A DNA stretch of 5,755 nt from Flavobacteriaceae bacterium (GTDB lineage: Bacteria > Bacteroidota > Bacteroidia > Flavobacteriales > Flavobacteriaceae), in NCBI GenBank assembly GCA_947482805.1, contig CANKLK010000131.1:1-5755 (forward strand), read 5' to 3'. Below are positions 5,434-5,755 of this stretch, piece by piece; position 1 is the first letter of the stretch, and each line of letters begins with the position of its first letter. The translations under genes were made by a program, and so were the position numbers. Below the pieces are notes generated by a model. It did no database searches, was not told the DNA's origin, and worked only from the letters and a program-made list of their open reading frames with translations.

Positions 5434-5755
5434 TGTCTTGATTTAAAGGATGATTGTATTATTTGAAAAAGCATTAAGCCGCAGAAAACTCCAATCATAT
5501 TATATTTTACGTCTTCAACATCAAATCTGCCATGAATTGCTTTTCCAATGATTCGAATAGAAATCTTATTTGAAAATTCTTGCGCAAACTCTATCATTAT
5601 TCCGAATATGGCTATGGCTAAAAATGAAAACACCCATCTTTTAGGAAATAATATTGTGACTAATGTTGTAACGCCAAAATAAAATAATAAATGCAATTCT
5701 TTGTCAAAATGATGAAATACCTTAGGTAGTTTCACCATGAAGCCGATGACAGAAA
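5430..5755 (-). CDS. VanZ-like membrane protein, probably truncated by the right window edge
   Basis: From the ATG at 5736-5738 the protein has 102 aa. It shows the VanZ pattern: LPKVFHHFDKELHLLFYFGV (4-23, with Asp12-Lys13 and His16), a second helix ending GIMIEFAQEF with Glu50 and Gln53, then GRFDVEDVKYNMIGVFCGL (70-88) with the Asp76 and Asn80 of the conserved 'D..aN..G' box. It has about three transmembrane helices. The frame stays open past that ATG to the window end, reading SVIGFMVKLPK. VanZ proteins usually have a transmembrane helix before the 'P...DK..H' segment, so the true start is probably outside the window and the ATG at 5738 may be internal. VanZ is linked to teicoplanin resistance in some bacteria, but most members have no known role. 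It is translationally coupled to the following NAGPA-family gene. Confidence 0.85.
   Translation of the reverse strand, partial: SVIGFMVKLPKVFHHFDKELHLLFYFGVTTLVTILFPKRWVFSFLAIAIFGIMIEFAQEFSNKISIRIIGKAIHGRFDVEDVKYNMIGVFCGLMLFQIIQSSFKSRQ

Overview
This is an AT-rich, gene-dense window that reads as Bacteroidota, most likely Flavobacteriia. The evidence is a TTTG-N20-TAnnTTTG promoter, A-rich leaders with no Shine-Dalgarno sequence in front of starts, and Flavobacteria-like protein sequences. All well-supported genes lie on the minus strand and are therefore transcribed from the right edge towards the left. Only a 34-codon gene tail at the extreme left reads on the plus strand.

Reading in the direction of transcription, the right part (5755 to 4004) is a tight three-gene membrane/envelope operon: a VanZ-like membrane protein (probably cut by the window edge), a membrane-anchored phosphodiester-glycosidase (NAGPA/DUF2233) protein, and a membrane protein with a possible SPOR-like tail. 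It ends at an 80-bp imperfect inverted repeat (3917-3996).

The centre (about 3900 to 1140) is the most interesting part: a compact graspetide (omega-ester/amide RiPP) locus. It starts with a recognisable Bacteroidota promoter and an ~85-nt leader RNA that can fold into a pseudoknot or an alternative hairpin. Next come a 66-aa precursor peptide with a Ser/Thr-rich then Asp/Glu-rich C-terminus, a small TerB-like helical protein, an MvdC/MvdD-type ATP-grasp ligase (TTG start, 4 nt after the TerB gene), and a GNAT acetyltransferase-like protein with an unassigned C-terminal half that overlaps the ligase gene by 20 nt. The expected logic is that the precursor is cyclised by the ATP-grasp enzyme through side-chain ester/amide bonds and possibly acetylated by the GNAT protein. 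The TerB-like protein has no obvious assigned role. No transporter, protease or SPASM-type partner is in the window.

The left part (1139 to 106) is a single PhzF-family isomerase gene between two same-orientation copies of a ~76-bp repeat. The right copy belongs to a long imperfect hairpin (984-1120). The two hairpins and the left half-copy share a TTGYRGGTGMTNTT-like motif in one orientation and sit at the borders of the functional blocks. This gives the window a cassette-like organisation resembling, but not proving, an integron-type or other repeat-bounded accessory region.
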